From NCBI RefSeq assembly GCF_027938815.1, contig NZ_CP115913.1, positions 5,490,001 through 5,554,000 on the forward strand: a stretch of 64,000 bases of DNA, written 5' to 3'. The DNA is from Oceanirhabdus sp. W0125-5 (GTDB taxonomy: Bacteria; Bacillota; Clostridia; Clostridiales; Clostridiaceae). Numbering within the stretch: position 1 is the stretch's first letter; every line of letters starts with the position of its first letter. Positions 25,698 to 33,882 of this stretch are shown one piece after another. The notes under the pieces are model-generated. The model was not told the origin of the DNA and searched no databases. It saw only the letters and a list, made by a program, of their open reading frames with translations. Made by a program: the position numbers and the translations under genes.

Positions 25698-28600
25698 CTA
25701 AACTTCTGTTAAGACTTCTTCAGTCTCTTCATTAAATAAACCAAACTTTTCTCTGAACTTTACCGTTAAGTCATCATTCAACGAGTATACAATCGGAATA
25801 ATCATCAGAGTCAAGACCGTTGATGCCATTAATCCAAAGATTAAAGCAAAGCCCAATTGCCCTAAGGCAGGATCTGCTACTGATATTGGAAGCACTCCCC
25901 CAATTGTTGTGATTGAAGTTGCAAATACTGGACTAAATCTTGTTTTAACAGCTTTCACAATAGCTTCATTTCTTGAATAACCTTCATCTCTTAGGTAGTT
26001 GGTATAATCCACAAGAACAATGGCATCATTAACGGCAATCCCTACAAGTGAAACAATTCCAAATAAAGAGTAGAATCCAATATTATTACCTGTTAAAGCA
26101 AGTCCGATAAATGTACCAATCAAAGCAAGTGGCACACTAATAATGATTACAATTGGTTGCGTCAATGAGTTAAATTGAATTGATAGAACAATGAATACTA
26201 GCATCAATGCAAAAATCAAATTTGTAGTCATATCCGAGAAAGTGTCTTCCATTAAATCAAATTCCCCACCATATGATACTGTGATGCCATTTGGAACTGG
26301 AATATCTTCAATCTTATCCTTAAAAGTCTTCACAATTTCATTAATATTTGCTTCTGGTAAATTAAAACCACTTAAGGTAATATTCGTCTGTCCAGCATCA
26401 TGTACAATCTGACTAACACCCTTATCCATTCGCAATGTTGCTACTTCACTAAATGGAACTTTTGTACCTCTCATTGAGGTGAATGTCATTTTTTCAATAT
26501 CTTTAACACTATCAAATCTATCCTCAGACACACCAATTCGTATTCTTATATCATTACCTTCAAATTGATAATATCCTGTATCAATACCATTCACTGTGTT
26601 TCTTAACTCCATAGCCATATTTGATATTACAACCCCATTTGCCTGTGCAAGTTCTGGGTCAAAATCTACAATCAATTCCGGAATTCCATCACGTGAACTT
26701 ATAGAAGCATCTTCAACACCCTCTATATCACTTAAAATTTCAAAATATTGGTCAGCCAATACACTCATCTCTTCATAAGTTCCACCAGAAATGTTGATTG
26801 AAATAGGATCACCACTTCCTGGACCACTTCCAATATTTAAGACAGCACTAACTTTAATTTCTGCACCTTCAATATCCTCTACAGCTGATCTTAGTTCGCC
26901 TATCATATCATATCCATTGATTTCTCGAACCTCTTCATCCACAAGTTCAATCTCAATGCTTCCTTCATTAGAGTTTCTGCCACCTATTGAAGATGTGAAA
27001 TTATCTATATCCTTGAACTCGTATAAACGTTCTTCAATTTCTGAAATAACTTCTGAAGTATCTGATATTAAATATCCTTTTGGAAGCTGCACATCAATCT
27101 TCATAGATCCGGGTTCTTCATTTGGCATAAGCTCCATCTTAATGAAACCAAGGGGAAGGAGCATGATGCTTCCAATAAACATGACAATTGATATACTAAT
27201 TATAATTACTCTTTTAGAAGTACTTTGAAGCACTTTACTTAACCATTCTGTATATACTACAATATGTTTTCCTTCTCCATGAGCCTTCTTCATTTTGAAT
27301 TGCTTTACGTACATGGCAGCTGCAAAAACCAACGCCCCTGCATATGAGAAAATACTGAATTCTCCATTTATTCTAAAGGCAAATAACGCCAATACACTTA
27401 CACTAATAACTGCTACTATTTTTCTATAAAATTGTATCTCACCACGTACTTCCTTTTCTTTACCCTTATATTTTTTTAGAGCTCTCGACGCAATTGTAGG
27501 AGTAATAATCAAGGAAATTAAAAATGATGCAATAATTGAAAATAGAATCGTCAATGGAAGTGATCTCAACATTAGTCCTAGCATACCACCAGTCATAGCC
27601 AAAGGTATGAATGCTGACACTGTGGTCAATGTAGCCGCTAAAACTGCAGGTGCTACTTGATTAATTGCTACTTTAGCTGCTAATTTTCTTCCTACACCAT
27701 AATCACGTATTCTATCTATGTTTTCTATAACAACTATTGCATTATCCACTAAAAGTCCCAATGCAATAACGAATCCCATGAGTGAAACTGAATTAAGTGT
27801 AATCCCTACTTGTTTCATAACAATACAGCTTACTAACATGGATAATGGAATTATCAATGATACAATCAATGCTTCACGAAGATCAATGAAAAGGAATAAT
27901 ACCAATATAACAACCATAAGTCCTGATAATGCACTATCCATAACAGTCCCTAAACTATCTTCAACTTCCTCTGCAAAATTCGAAGTGATCATGATTTCTA
28001 CGTCATCTGGATAAAGTGTACCTTTCCCATTTTCTATTTTGCTTAATATTTCATCAACTGAACTAATTGTATCAGCGCCATTATCACGATATATTTCCAT
28101 ATAAACTACTGGTGTAGTACCTTTACCATTTTCACTACGATATGTTCTAGATATGTTATCTCCCTCATCATGAATGATTTTCACAGATGCTAAATCCCTT
28201 AACTGCATATTACCTACTGAGGAACGGATAAATGCATTCTTTATTTCCTCTATACTATTAAATTCTTCATCTACACGTACATTAAATTCTTGTCCATCTA
28301 CAGAAGCCTTACCAATGGGCATACCAACATTGATACCGTTAAGGGTTTGAATAATATCATTTATAGTTATTCCACTAGCTTCCAATCTTTCAGGTTTGAC
28401 TACAATATTGACAATAGACTCTGTTCCACCTCTAACTTCTACTGAATCAATTCCTTTTACTGATTCAAACGTGTTTTTCAAGTCATCTGAAACAGCAGTA
28501 ATTGATGCTAGATCTGAACCCCCAGTGATCGACATTGTTAGAATTGGGATTTCTGTAGTTTTCATATGCCAAACTTCAGGTTCATTCACATCATCAGGTA

Positions 28601-29003
28601 ACTTAACTTTCGTAATCTCATTTTTTGCTTCAGCCAGTGCATCGTCCATAGAAATTCCATACTCATACTCAAGAGTAATCATGGAATATCCAGATGCAGA
28701 AACCGACGAATAATTTGTTAGATTCTCAAGTCCTGATACTGTCTTTTCCAAGGGATTGGTAATCATTTTTTCTACATCCTCTGGAGATGCACCCATATAA
28801 ACAGTGGTAATTGTAACAATATTTGATTCAACCTCAGGCATATTTTCTCTAGGTAAATCACTGTAAGACATCCATCCTGCAATAAATATTGCCAGCAATA
28901 TTAGATACACAGCTCTATATCTATCTATAAACACTCCTGATATCTTTCCTAGAATATTTTTTTTCTGGTGAAGCTCCCTAAGGTTGTCTTTCTTACTCTC
29001 CAT
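25698..29003 (-). CDS. RND-family efflux transporter
   Basis: 1101 residues with the RND plan: TM1, a large extracytoplasmic loop, TM2-6, then a second half repeating this. VEKMITNPLEKTVSGLENL, GLLVDNAIVVIENI in TM4 and, in the second half, VGIAVNDAIVLVDYTNYLRDEG are characteristic. It would use the proton gradient. Two extra hydrophobic segments (about 515-560) lie between the halves. No membrane-fusion protein or outer-membrane channel gene is nearby, as expected for a Gram-positive cell, so substrates may be taken from or released into the membrane. GGAG precedes the ATG by eight bases. First gene of the RND-SUMF1-TetR operon. Confidence 0.92.
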   Translation of the reverse strand: MESKKDNLRELHQKKNILGKISGVFIDRYRAVYLILLAIFIAGWMSYSDLPRENMPEVESNIVTITTVYMGASPEDVEKMITNPLEKTVSGLENLTNYSSVSASGYSMITLEYEYGISMDDALAEAKNEITKVKLPDDVNEPEVWHMKTTEIPILTMSITGGSDLASITAVSDDLKNTFESVKGIDSVEVRGGTESIVNIVVKPERLEASGITINDIIQTLNGINVGMPIGKASVDGQEFNVRVDEEFNSIEEIKNAFIRSSVGNMQLRDLASVKIIHDEGDNISRTYRSENGKGTTPVVYMEIYRDNGADTISSVDEILSKIENGKGTLYPDDVEIMITSNFAEEVEDSLGTVMDSALSGLMVVILVLFLFIDLREALIVSLIIPLSMLVSCIVMKQVGITLNSVSLMGFVIALGLLVDNAIVVIENIDRIRDYGVGRKLAAKVAINQVAPAVLAATLTTVSAFIPLAMTGGMLGLMLRSLPLTILFSIIASFLISLIITPTIASRALKKYKGKEKEVRGEIQFYRKIVAVISVSVLALFAFRINGEFSIFSYAGALVFAAAMYVKQFKMKKAHGEGKHIVVYTEWLSKVLQSTSKRVIIISISIVMFIGSIMLLPLGFIKMELMPNEEPGSMKIDVQLPKGYLISDTSEVISEIEERLYEFKDIDNFTSSIGGRNSNEGSIEIELVDEEVREINGYDMIGELRSAVEDIEGAEIKVSAVLNIGSGPGSGDPISINISGGTYEEMSVLADQYFEILSDIEGVEDASISSRDGIPELIVDFDPELAQANGVVISNMAMELRNTVNGIDTGYYQFEGNDIRIRIGVSEDRFDSVKDIEKMTFTSMRGTKVPFSEVATLRMDKGVSQIVHDAGQTNITLSGFNLPEANINEIVKTFKDKIEDIPVPNGITVSYGGEFDLMEDTFSDMTTNLIFALMLVFIVLSIQFNSLTQPIVIIISVPLALIGTFIGLALTGNNIGFYSLFGIVSLVGIAVNDAIVLVDYTNYLRDEGYSRNEAIVKAVKTRFSPVFATSITTIGGVLPISVADPALGQLGFALIFGLMASTVLTLMIIPIVYSLNDDLTVKFREKFGLFNEETEEVLTEV

Positions 29004-29075
29004 ACATCATACTCCTTTCACCTGTTTTCAATATACTTTTTGAATTGATTATAAAAATATCATTAATGACTTTTT

Positions 29076-29100
29076 TTAGTAGGACAACTTGTCTTACTAA
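29076..29100. promoter_or_regulatory. Palindromic operator candidate upstream of the RND gene
   Basis: TTAGTAGGACAA and TTGTCTTACTAA flank a single C, giving 12-bp arms with one mismatch. It lies 73 bp before the RND start codon, in the promoter region. Length and symmetry suit a TetR dimer, and a TetR gene closes the operon. Confidence 0.65.
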
Positions 29101-29215
29101 CAGTATGCTCTACCACACGTCTTCAAACAAGCTACACTTCTTGCAAAAGTGTCCTATATGTAAACAAGCTACTACACAAAGAACTCTGAGTATTAGGGTC
29201 TAGTTCTATTAAATC

Positions 29216-29244
29216 AAAAAACCACCCTACTGATGTAGAGTGGT
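29216..29244 (-). terminator. Intrinsic terminator after the Nudix-like gene
   Basis: Minus strand ACCACTCTAC pairs with GTAGGGTGGT over a 4-base loop, followed by TTTTTT. Confidence 0.88.
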
Positions 29245-29284
29245 CCTAAGTTCTCCATATTATTACCTATTATAAGTAATTTGT

Positions 29285-29734
29285 TTATTGTATCTCTACT
29301 TTTGAACATTCAGACTCATAAAATTGAATAATATTAGAGCAAGTAGTACAAATTGGTTTTATATCATCTCCTGGTTTATACCATTTCATATCCTTTATCT
29401 CCTCATTACCTATGAATTGCTCTTCTTCCTCCAGTTCTGTAACATAAATGGCAAAATACTCACTTTGGCTTCTATTTTCAAAAATTATTTTACATATACC
29501 CATAAACTCTAATTCTATTACCTTTTGACCGCTCGTCTCTCTGCATCTACGAATTGCACAGTCCCTTAGTTTTTCATGAAGTTTAGTACTTCCAGAAGGT
29601 AATTCCCAGAAATTACTCTGTCTGTTCTGTACAAGCAGATAACCTTTATTGCTATAAACTAATGTAAAAACTACGTTTAAAGGTGTAAAATTATCTCCTT
29701 GTATGTCTTTTTCACAAATTGATATGAACTCCAT
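29285..29734 (-). CDS. Nudix-fold protein with degenerate Nudix box
   Basis: 149 residues from the ATG at 29734, which has GGAGG six bases upstream (an alternative start 12 codons earlier has no site). The fold is recognisable: NVVFTLVYSNKGYLLVQNRQSNFWELPSGS, then the box region KLHEKLRDCAIRRCRETSGQ. In the canonical REUxEExGU core the two key Glu positions are Arg and Thr (RRCRETSGQ), so metal binding is probably lost or changed. It may be a binding protein or act on an altered substrate. Monocistronic, with its own terminator. Confidence 0.72.
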   Translation of the reverse strand: MEFISICEKDIQGDNFTPLNVVFTLVYSNKGYLLVQNRQSNFWELPSGSTKLHEKLRDCAIRRCRETSGQKVIELEFMGICKIIFENRSQSEYFAIYVTELEEEEQFIGNEEIKDMKWYKPGDDIKPICTTCSNIIQFYESECSKVEIQ

Positions 29735-29774
29735 ACTCAACCTCCAATATAATATTCGAATAAATAGCACTTAT

Positions 29775-29794
29775 TTATGATACGGTTCTCCGCA
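29775..29794. repeat. 20-bp motif downstream of the GNAT gene, copy 1
   Basis: TTATGATACGGTTCTCCGCA, two differences from the copies at 30637-30656 and 31685-31704. In this copy the second hairpin arm is lost. Confidence 0.6.
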
Positions 29795-29897
29795 ATAATT
29801 ATATATGCGATTTATCATTTATTATAATTATTAACATTTATAGTGTTACTTTTAGTTTCTATTTTGAAATCTTATTCATGATCAAATTAATTCTCGT

Positions 29898-30410
29898 TTA
29901 TTCCAAATCAAGTCTATACGTATACTCATCATATATAATATCAGTTCCAGACTTTTTAAAAGTACCCTCTTTTTCAATATAGAAACCAAGTTTTCTTAAT
30001 ACAGCATTTGAACCATAGTTTTGTTGTGCTACAGCTGCTGTAATTTTTCGACCTCCATTTTTATAACAAAAATCAATTAATGCTTTTATCATTTCTGTAG
30101 CATACCCTTGACGCCAATATTTTTTGTGTACGCTATAACCTAAATCCCAATGTTTTTGATCTTCACTTGGAACCGCACTACATGTTCCAATATAATTTTG
30201 TGTTTCCTTTGAAACTGCAACAAAATAATAGCACCCATCATATTTTTCCACGTCTTTCCATAGCAAATACATATCACTAGCTTTATCTCGTGGTGGGTCT
30301 GATAAATATTTCCCCATTTCATCATCCAGCCAGATATCCAAACAAAACTCTACATCTTCTTTTCTGGTACTTTTAATAATTAATCTATTTGATTCTAATT
30401 CATTTATCAT
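29898..30410 (-). CDS. GNAT N-acetyltransferase, RimJ/RimL-like
   Basis: 170 residues. ELESNRLIIKSTRKEDVEF opens the RimJ/L-type domain. GYSVHKKYWRQGYATEMIKALIDF gives the acetyl-CoA pyrophosphate loop, and NYGSNAVLRKLGFYIEKEG the end of the fold. Acetyl-transfer target unknown. The gene is flanked by short AT-rich gaps and probably has its own promoter. It is the last of three GNAT genes on this strand within 2.4 kb. No sign of damage. Confidence 0.88.
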   Translation of the reverse strand: MINELESNRLIIKSTRKEDVEFCLDIWLDDEMGKYLSDPPRDKASDMYLLWKDVEKYDGCYYFVAVSKETQNYIGTCSAVPSEDQKHWDLGYSVHKKYWRQGYATEMIKALIDFCYKNGGRKITAAVAQQNYGSNAVLRKLGFYIEKEGTFKKSGTDIIYDEYTYRLDLE

Positions 30411-30623
30411 AATAATACACTCCCAACATTAACAAGTCATCTAATCTGTATATTTTCTATTTACCTTATACTTTAAAATTTAATTCCAATTTTATTAAAG
30501 TGTTTAAATTATAACATATTTTGTAATACCCCAATGCTAAACTTATAGAATCTTATTACTTATGATAAAATATTTTTACTTGTAAAAATATTAATAACCT
30601 ACTGATATCAATGGTTAAGACAA

Positions 30624-30649
30624 AACCCGTACCTATTTATGGTACGGTT
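30624..30649 (-). terminator. Terminator after the tandem-GNAT gene, with repeat copy 2
   Basis: Minus strand AACCGTACC pairs with GGTACGGGTT over a 7-base loop, then TTGTC. It overlaps the second copy of the 20-bp motif (30637-30656). The rest of the gap 30411-30737 is AT-rich; I see no gene or other signal in it. Confidence 0.75.
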
Positions 30650-30737
30650 CACCGCACCGAATTAAACTGCGATTTTTCTCTGTACTATAAATTTCAATAT
30701 GTGAGGCTATATGCAGTATATTTTGTCAAATAGCTAA

Positions 30738-31568
30738 CTATAAATATTTAAGAAAGCAGTTATTGTTATCATATAACTCAAAACCGTACTTAGTTCCAAG
30801 TGATACTTCATAATCATCTTCTGTATATAAATCTATCCATTTAACATTTCTTTCATAGGCTTTTGAAATGAATGATCTAAATAACTCTTCTTTGACCATT
30901 TTATCACCACTGAAAGCAATAATCTCAGTACAATTAACAGAACCTCTACCTATGATATGTCCTTTTATACCATTATCAAAGTACCCTATAATAATAAAAC
31001 GCTCTAAGTTTTCACTTATTCTTTTAGAATTCCAATAAGTATCTTCATCAATATGCCTTTCAATCCAATTGTATAGACTTTTGCAATTGTTTTCATTTAG
31101 CTCTTGAACAAACTCATTTGAATAATCACTACTGAAATTCTCAAGTTTAAGCATTACAGCTTCTTCTATTTTTTGAAAGTCTTTATTCTCATAGAACTTA
31201 ATAGACTTAGTGTGTTCACTAGCTGTATTAACATAAAACTTGTATCCTTTAAAGTTCTCTTCAACATAATCATACAAGCAGTTAGCTACTGCTTCATAAT
31301 CATATCCGTATGGACCTTGAGCATATGAAACATATAAGTCTTGTTCTATCCAATAAATTGGTGTTAGACCTTCTAGCTTTCCATCTTTTTCAACAAGTAA
31401 TACTTCATGTTCATCACGTTCAATATATCTCATAAACATTTCATATATCTGTTCCCTTGATGCATCTAATAATAACGATCTACATCTAGTTACAATATTA
31501 CCTTGCATACTAAATGCTAAATCAACTGCCCTGTCGATATCATTTATTTTTGCTTTAACTACTTTCAT
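30738..31568 (-). CDS. Protein of two tandem GNAT-like domains
   Basis: 276 residues. The N-terminal half (MKVVKAKINDIDRAVDLAF...) reads as a GNAT domain of the type that handles small amines. A second half begins around residue 150 and ends CFLKYL after KAYERNVKWIDLYTEDDYEVSLGTKYGF, which resembles the C-terminal strand of the same fold. A clear acetyl-CoA RxxGxG/A loop is not obvious in either half, so activity is uncertain. The ATG has GGAGG close upstream. Probably monocistronic. Confidence 0.65.
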   Translation of the reverse strand: MKVVKAKINDIDRAVDLAFSMQGNIVTRCRSLLLDASREQIYEMFMRYIERDEHEVLLVEKDGKLEGLTPIYWIEQDLYVSYAQGPYGYDYEAVANCLYDYVEENFKGYKFYVNTASEHTKSIKFYENKDFQKIEEAVMLKLENFSSDYSNEFVQELNENNCKSLYNWIERHIDEDTYWNSKRISENLERFIIIGYFDNGIKGHIIGRGSVNCTEIIAFSGDKMVKEELFRSFISKAYERNVKWIDLYTEDDYEVSLGTKYGFELYDNNNCFLKYL

Positions 31569-31684
31569 AACTTCCTCCCAATATCATTTTGTAATTACTT
31601 TTAGTAATTACAAAATCATCTTCTCGACAACTCAAAATTTGTAAACACTCATCTATTAACACTTACAGAAAAAAACGTCGTTGC

Positions 31685-31704
31685 TTATGGTACGGTTCAC
31701 CGCA
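31685..31704. repeat. 20-bp motif at a GNAT 3' end, copy 3
   Basis: TTATGGTACGGTTCACCGCA, identical to positions 30637-30656. On the minus strand it starts two bases after the GNAT stop codon and is followed by a poorly paired arm and TTTTTTT, so it looks like a decayed terminator of the same family. Confidence 0.7.
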
Positions 31705-31706
31705 CT

Positions 31707-32237
31707 TTATCCTAAATATTCCCTCTGTAACATCCCCATATTAACAATATCATGCCATTTTCCATCTCTGAATATTACTTCTCTTGATCTACCTTCACAT
31801 AAAAATCCTATTTTTTCATATAACTTTATTGCTCTCTCGTTAAATGAAAATACTCTTAAATACACTCTGTTAAGGTTAAGCTCCAAAAATGCTAGTCTTA
31901 GCATTAATTCCATAACTTCTTTACCATATCCCTTCCCCCAATACTCCTTTTCCCCAATGTCTATAATAAATTCAGCATTCCTATTAAAAAACTCAATATT
32001 AAGTAACGTTGTTATACCTATTGGATTCCCATTGCTAATGTCTTCTATAATATAAGTTTTTGCACTACTAGAATTTGCTATTTTATTGTAGAACTTCTCA
32101 GTATCCTCCATAGAATATCTATCTATATTAGGATATGTATTTCTCACAAACTCTTCATCATTGCTCCATTTATTGTACACTTCAATATCTTCTCTTCTCA
32201 TTTTTCGTAATCTAATTCTATCTGTTTCAAATAACAC
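31707..32237 (-). CDS. GNAT N-acetyltransferase, RimJ/RimL-like
   Basis: 176 residues. It opens FETDRIRLRKMRREDIEVYNKW, has the acetyl-CoA loop KEYWGKGYGKEVMELMLRLAF and the classical LNLNRVYLRVFSFNERAIKLYEKIGFLCEGRSRE. The substrate is unknown. It closely resembles the plus-strand GNAT at 11517 in motif layout. It lies 45 bp downstream of the Cache-type lipoprotein gene on the same strand and may be co-transcribed with it. Its stop codon is followed immediately by the repeated 20-bp motif. Confidence 0.9.
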   Translation of the reverse strand: MLFETDRIRLRKMRREDIEVYNKWSNDEEFVRNTYPNIDRYSMEDTEKFYNKIANSSSAKTYIIEDISNGNPIGITTLLNIEFFNRNAEFIIDIGEKEYWGKGYGKEVMELMLRLAFLELNLNRVYLRVFSFNERAIKLYEKIGFLCEGRSREVIFRDGKWHDIVNMGMLQREYLG

Positions 32238-32282
32238 GCTTGTCCACTCCCCACTTTTTAATTTTAATTTTGATAATAACCA

Positions 32283-32864
32283 CTACTGTCCAGCATTCTC
32301 CTGCTCAATATCCACTCCTAATACTCCTATAATATTTTCACCATTATTAACTGCAAAATAAACACTGGCTACTTCCATTCCAGTAGCTGCATCAACAAAT
32401 GATGCAATTCCTTCTCCATCGGATTTTGTACTAGAATACCAATCTCTTTCTCTAGCATCATAACCTTCTGCAAATTCAATTTCTGGTACTAAATAAAATT
32501 CCCCTTCTTCTGTGGCAAAATAAATATTTGTAATCTTAAAGCTTGTACAATTTTCAAAATTATCTTTTAATAACTCTTTAATCTTCATTTCATCAGTTGT
32601 TTGTGAAAGTGTTCCTATTAGCTCTTCAAATTCCTCTTTCACTTTCCCAACAAACACTTCTTTCTCTTCTTCTGTAATCTTTTCTTCTTGCTTATTAATA
32701 TGTTCCTCTGTGTTTTTATTAGTATACTCTACTTTATTAATAGTCTCTTCTATTTTGTTATTATTACTATCATGCTTTATTATTCCAGCTTTCAGTTTTA
32801 AACTGCAGCTTGTAAATAATAAACTTCCCATAATAAACATAACTATTTGTTTCTTAAAGTTCAT
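32283..32864 (-). CDS. Stand-alone Cache-like sensor lipoprotein
   Basis: 193 residues. The lipobox is LLFTSC (Cys 20), followed by a Lys/Glu-rich region likely to form a coiled coil (about 35-85). The C-terminal half, YFATEEGEFYLVPEIEFAEG then YDARERDWYSSTKSDG and ASVYFAVNNGENIIGVLGVDI, matches the ligand-binding part of the dCache/PDC domains normally seen in chemoreceptors and kinases. Here no transmembrane helix or signalling domain is attached. It could bind a small ligand outside the membrane and present it to a partner (inference). Confidence 0.78.
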   Translation of the reverse strand: MNFKKQIVMFIMGSLLFTSCSLKLKAGIIKHDSNNNKIEETINKVEYTNKNTEEHINKQEEKITEEEKEVFVGKVKEEFEELIGTLSQTTDEMKIKELLKDNFENCTSFKITNIYFATEEGEFYLVPEIEFAEGYDARERDWYSSTKSDGEGIASFVDAATGMEVASVYFAVNNGENIIGVLGVDIEQENAGQ

Positions 32865-32985
32865 TTATCTTTCCCCCAATTTCTCTGTTTTGTATAATAC
32901 CACCCTCGTCACTTTATAATTATCCCATCATTTACATTTTACTACAACAAAATCATGTCATATGATATAATTTTTTACAAACTAA

Positions 32986-33023
32986 TTGACATATCATAAA
33001 TTTATGTTGTACAATATGTACAA
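32986..33023 (+). promoter_or_regulatory. Promoter with palindromic operator for the TrmB-AAC(3) operon
   Basis: TTGACA (32986-32991) and TACAAT (33010-33015) are 18 bases apart. A perfect palindrome, TTGTACA-ATA-TGTACAA (33007-33023), overlaps the -10 region. A regulator bound there would block RNA polymerase; the adjacent TrmB-like regulator is the obvious candidate. Confidence 0.72.
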
Positions 33024-33037
33024 CTCGGAGGTATTCT

Positions 33038-33880
33038 ATGAACGATAATTTAATAAAAACATTAGAACAACTGAATTTTAATAAAATTGAAGCAAAAGTA
33101 TATATAGTGTTATTGCAACACAATGAATTAAATGGTTCTCAAATAGCCAAAATCATTAATTCTTCTAGATCATCTGTATATTTAGCATTAAATAATCTAT
33201 ACAACCGAGGTATTGTTTATCTTATTCCTGGTGATACAAATATGTATAGAGCTGAAAATCCTGATAGCTTAATTCAAAAAATGAAAGCTAGTTTTGAGGA
33301 AACTACAAGCACACTAAAAGATGAATTATTACAGCTAAAAAAAGAAGATACTGATAAAAAATACTATAATCTTAATGGTACTAAAAACTTCATAAATAAA
33401 GCTAAGGAGTTATTACTTTATGCAGAAAAAGAAGTCTACATTAATACCTGCTTAGATCTTCAAATTTTTAAAGAAGAATTTGATGTACTATCCAAAAGAG
33501 GAGTTAGAATTATTGTATTTACTTATGCTAATATCACTAAAGGTAATCTCCCTATAGAATTGTATAAACATGAAATAAGAGATTATGATGAAACTAAAGT
33601 GAAAAAGACTGAAATACGTTTGATGATGGTGATAGATTTTAATCATACACTTATTTGCTCTACTAATGATGAAAATGTTGAAATGACAGGCACATTCACT
33701 GAAAATCAATTACTTGCAAATATAGTAGCAGAACATATTCACCATGATATATACTTGCTAAAATTAAAAGAGAAACATAAAAAAGAATTAATTGATGATG
33801 ATATTAAACTAAATAGTTTATTAGAAAAAAGAGATGATAAGATTTCTCTAGAATATAAATGTAAAGATATGGGGGAATAA
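33038..33880 (+). CDS. TrmB-family transcriptional regulator
   Basis: 280 residues. The N-terminal winged helix (LNFNKIEAKVYIVLLQHNEL...SQIAKIINSSRSSVYLALNNLYNRGIVYL) is typical of TrmB-like proteins. A short coiled coil (about 85-110) connects it to an effector-binding region with ILLY...VYINTCLDLQIF and RGVRIIVFTY, resembling the phospholipase-D-like TrmB C-terminal fold. The ATG follows CGGAGG. It overlaps almost directly with the AAC(3)-like gene (2 bp gap), and a perfect palindrome covers its promoter, so autoregulation is likely. Effector unknown. Confidence 0.88.
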   Translation: MNDNLIKTLEQLNFNKIEAKVYIVLLQHNELNGSQIAKIINSSRSSVYLALNNLYNRGIVYLIPGDTNMYRAENPDSLIQKMKASFEETTSTLKDELLQLKKEDTDKKYYNLNGTKNFINKAKELLLYAEKEVYINTCLDLQIFKEEFDVLSKRGVRIIVFTYANITKGNLPIELYKHEIRDYDETKVKKTEIRLMMVIDFNHTLICSTNDENVEMTGTFTENQLLANIVAEHIHHDIYLLKLKEKHKKELIDDDIKLNSLLEKRDDKISLEYKCKDMGE

Positions 33881-33882
33881 AA

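Noticed and set aside
29775..31704. T-box riboswitch, suggested by repeated GGTACGGTTCACCGC
   Set aside because: The T-box core AGGGTGGTACCGCG is not matched and the motif lies at gene 3' ends, not in leaders.
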